Source: Thermoprotei archaeon
Lineage (GTDB): Archaea > Thermoproteota > Methanomethylicia > Nezhaarchaeales > WYZ-LMO8
DNA length: 5,826 nucleotides
Direction: 5' to 3'
Assembly (NCBI GenBank): GCA_003650865.1
Contig: QMSN01000070.1
Span: 1 to 5,826 of the forward strand
The translations under genes and the position numbers were made by a program. Shown here piece after piece: positions 4,764 through 5,826 of this stretch. Positions within the stretch are counted from its first letter, which is position 1; every line of letters begins with the position of its first letter. A model generated the notes under the pieces. It was not told where the DNA came from and searched no databases. It saw nothing but the letters and a program-made list of their open reading frames with translations.

Positions 4764-5798
4764 TTGAAGGAGCTAAGCCTGCTCTTCATAGGCTTCGGCG
4801 TGGTTGGTCGAGGGCTTGCAGAGCTCCTGCTGGAGAAGGCTGAGGTTTTGAGGTCTAGGTTCGACTTGAACTTCAAGGTGGTCGGCATATGCGACTTGAA
4901 GTGGGGCTCTATAGCCAACGACGAGGGAATAGACTTGGCGAAGGCCCTGAGCTTAGTGGAGTCCGGTAGGAGCTTCGACAGCTACGACCTCCCAGCTAGG
5001 AGGGGGCTCAGCGCCCTAGAAGCTATAAGGGAGACTCGGTCCAACGTCGTTGTGGAGGTCACGTGGACTAACTTGGAGAATGGCGAGCCCGGCTTAACGC
5101 ACATTAGGGAGGCTTTAAGGCTGGGTAAGCACGTGGCGACGACCAATAAGGGACCTATAGCCCTAGCCTACAGGGAGCTCTCTAAGCTAGCTGAGAGTAG
5201 GGGTGTAAAGCTGAAGTTTGAGGGGACGGTCTTAAGCGGCACGCCCACCTTCAACTTAACCCTTAACTGCCTAGCAGCCCTCAAGGTCAATAGGGTTAGG
5301 GGTATACTAAATGGCACCACTAACTTCATACTCACAGAGATGGAGAGGGGGGTTAGCTACCACGACGCCTTGAAGAAGGCTCAAAAGCTGGGCTACGCTG
5401 AGGCCGACCCAACACTGGACGTCGATGGATGGGATGCAGCGGCTAAGGCCTGCATACTGGCCAACGTGCTGATGGATGGCGACGTCAAGCCTAGAGACGT
5501 GGAGAGGAGAGGTATTAGGGATATGAGCTTAAGCGATGTGTTGGGGGCTGTCAATAGGGGGCTTAGGGTCAAGCTATTGGCTGAAGTTTGGAGAGAAGGT
5601 GGGGAGGTTAAGGTGAGGGTCTCGCCGAAGCTCATACCTCAAAGCGACATCTTAGCAGGCGTCTCAGGCGTGTTAAACGCCATAACCTTTGAGACCGACG
5701 TGCTCGGCGAGGTAACCGTCATAGGTGCAGGAGCTGGTAGAAGGCCTACTGGTTACGCCCTCCTCAACGACTTGATAAGCATAGGCTCAGCCCTATAG
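4764..5798 (+). CDS. hom: Homoserine dehydrogenase, single-function, no ACT domain
   Basis: The enzyme reduces aspartate semialdehyde to homoserine with NAD(P)H, the branch point towards threonine and methionine. The 344 residues match the length of short archaeal enzymes. The Rossmann loop GFGVVGRG (10-17) binds the cofactor, and ATTNKGPIA (125-133) contains the conserved Lys129. FEGTVLSGTP (152-161) and GILNGTTNFIL (180-190) follow. The catalytic signature GYAEADPTLDVDGWDAAAK places Glu213, Asp224 and Lys228 with the same spacing as the catalytic Glu/Asp/Lys of the yeast enzyme. The C-terminal GAGAGRRPTGYALLNDL (321-337) closes the cofactor site. There is no ACT regulatory domain and no fused aspartate kinase, so allosteric inhibition by threonine through such a domain is not expected. 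No other threonine-pathway gene lies in the window. The start is TTG with GGTG 6 bases upstream. The gene is 122 bases downstream of the F420-linked gene, with its own promoter candidate. Confidence 0.96.
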   Translation: MKELSLLFIGFGVVGRGLAELLLEKAEVLRSRFDLNFKVVGICDLKWGSIANDEGIDLAKALSLVESGRSFDSYDLPARRGLSALEAIRETRSNVVVEVTWTNLENGEPGLTHIREALRLGKHVATTNKGPIALAYRELSKLAESRGVKLKFEGTVLSGTPTFNLTLNCLAALKVNRVRGILNGTTNFILTEMERGVSYHDALKKAQKLGYAEADPTLDVDGWDAAAKACILANVLMDGDVKPRDVERRGIRDMSLSDVLGAVNRGLRVKLLAEVWREGGEVKVRVSPKLIPQSDILAGVSGVLNAITFETDVLGEVTVIGAGAGRRPTGYALLNDLISIGSAL

Positions 5799-5826
5799 GG
5801 CTAGACGCCTTGAAGTGAAGCCAGAA

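Noticed and set aside
5791..5800. Ten-base palindrome CCCTATAGGG spanning the hom stop codon.
   Set aside because: It has no loop for a hairpin, no following T-run in the 26 remaining bases, and is short enough to be chance; the window ends too soon to judge.

Overview
The window looks like a piece of a thermophilic archaeal chromosome, probably TACK/Thermoproteota-like, although the phylum cannot be fixed from sequence alone. The evidence is archaeal-type promoters (a purine-rich BRE-like YTAAAG followed by a T/A-rich TATA-like box), AGG- and ATA-rich codon use, a predicted F420-linked flavoprotein, an HD-hydrolase family typical of archaea, and near-exclusive use of TTG start codons. There are six protein-coding genes, five complete and one cut by the left edge. 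I see no tRNA, rRNA, CRISPR array, insertion sequence or phage gene.

Layout: (1) 2-658 (+), the C-terminal part of a secreted or membrane-anchored protein resembling DUF2330, ending in one transmembrane helix. (2) 659-786, a convergent intergenic gap with two consecutive imperfect inverted repeats. (3) 787-1572 (-), an HD-superfamily metal-dependent phosphohydrolase. (4) 1699-2130 (-), an unrecognised 143-residue soluble protein with a clear promoter and a strong Shine-Dalgarno site. (5) 2271-3356 (-), a two-domain lipoate-protein ligase; the frame can also start at 3371. (6) About 3357-3537, a divergent promoter region with two nearly identical core promoters facing outward. (7) 3538-4641 (+), an F420 hydrogenase/dehydrogenase beta-subunit-like iron-sulfur flavoprotein. 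(8) 4764-5798 (+), homoserine dehydrogenase.

The genes do not form one obvious pathway. The three minus-strand genes are 126-140 bases apart and each has its own promoter-like sequence, so they look like separate transcription units rather than a tight operon. The same holds for the two rightmost plus-strand genes. The content is mostly core metabolism: lipoylation, F420/ferredoxin redox chemistry, and synthesis of threonine and methionine precursors. There is also one HD hydrolase of unknown substrate and one hypothetical protein. I found no convincing new multi-gene system. The most distinctive signals are the TTG start codons, the repeated promoter pattern, the mirrored lpl/F420-gene promoters, and the structured convergent gap.
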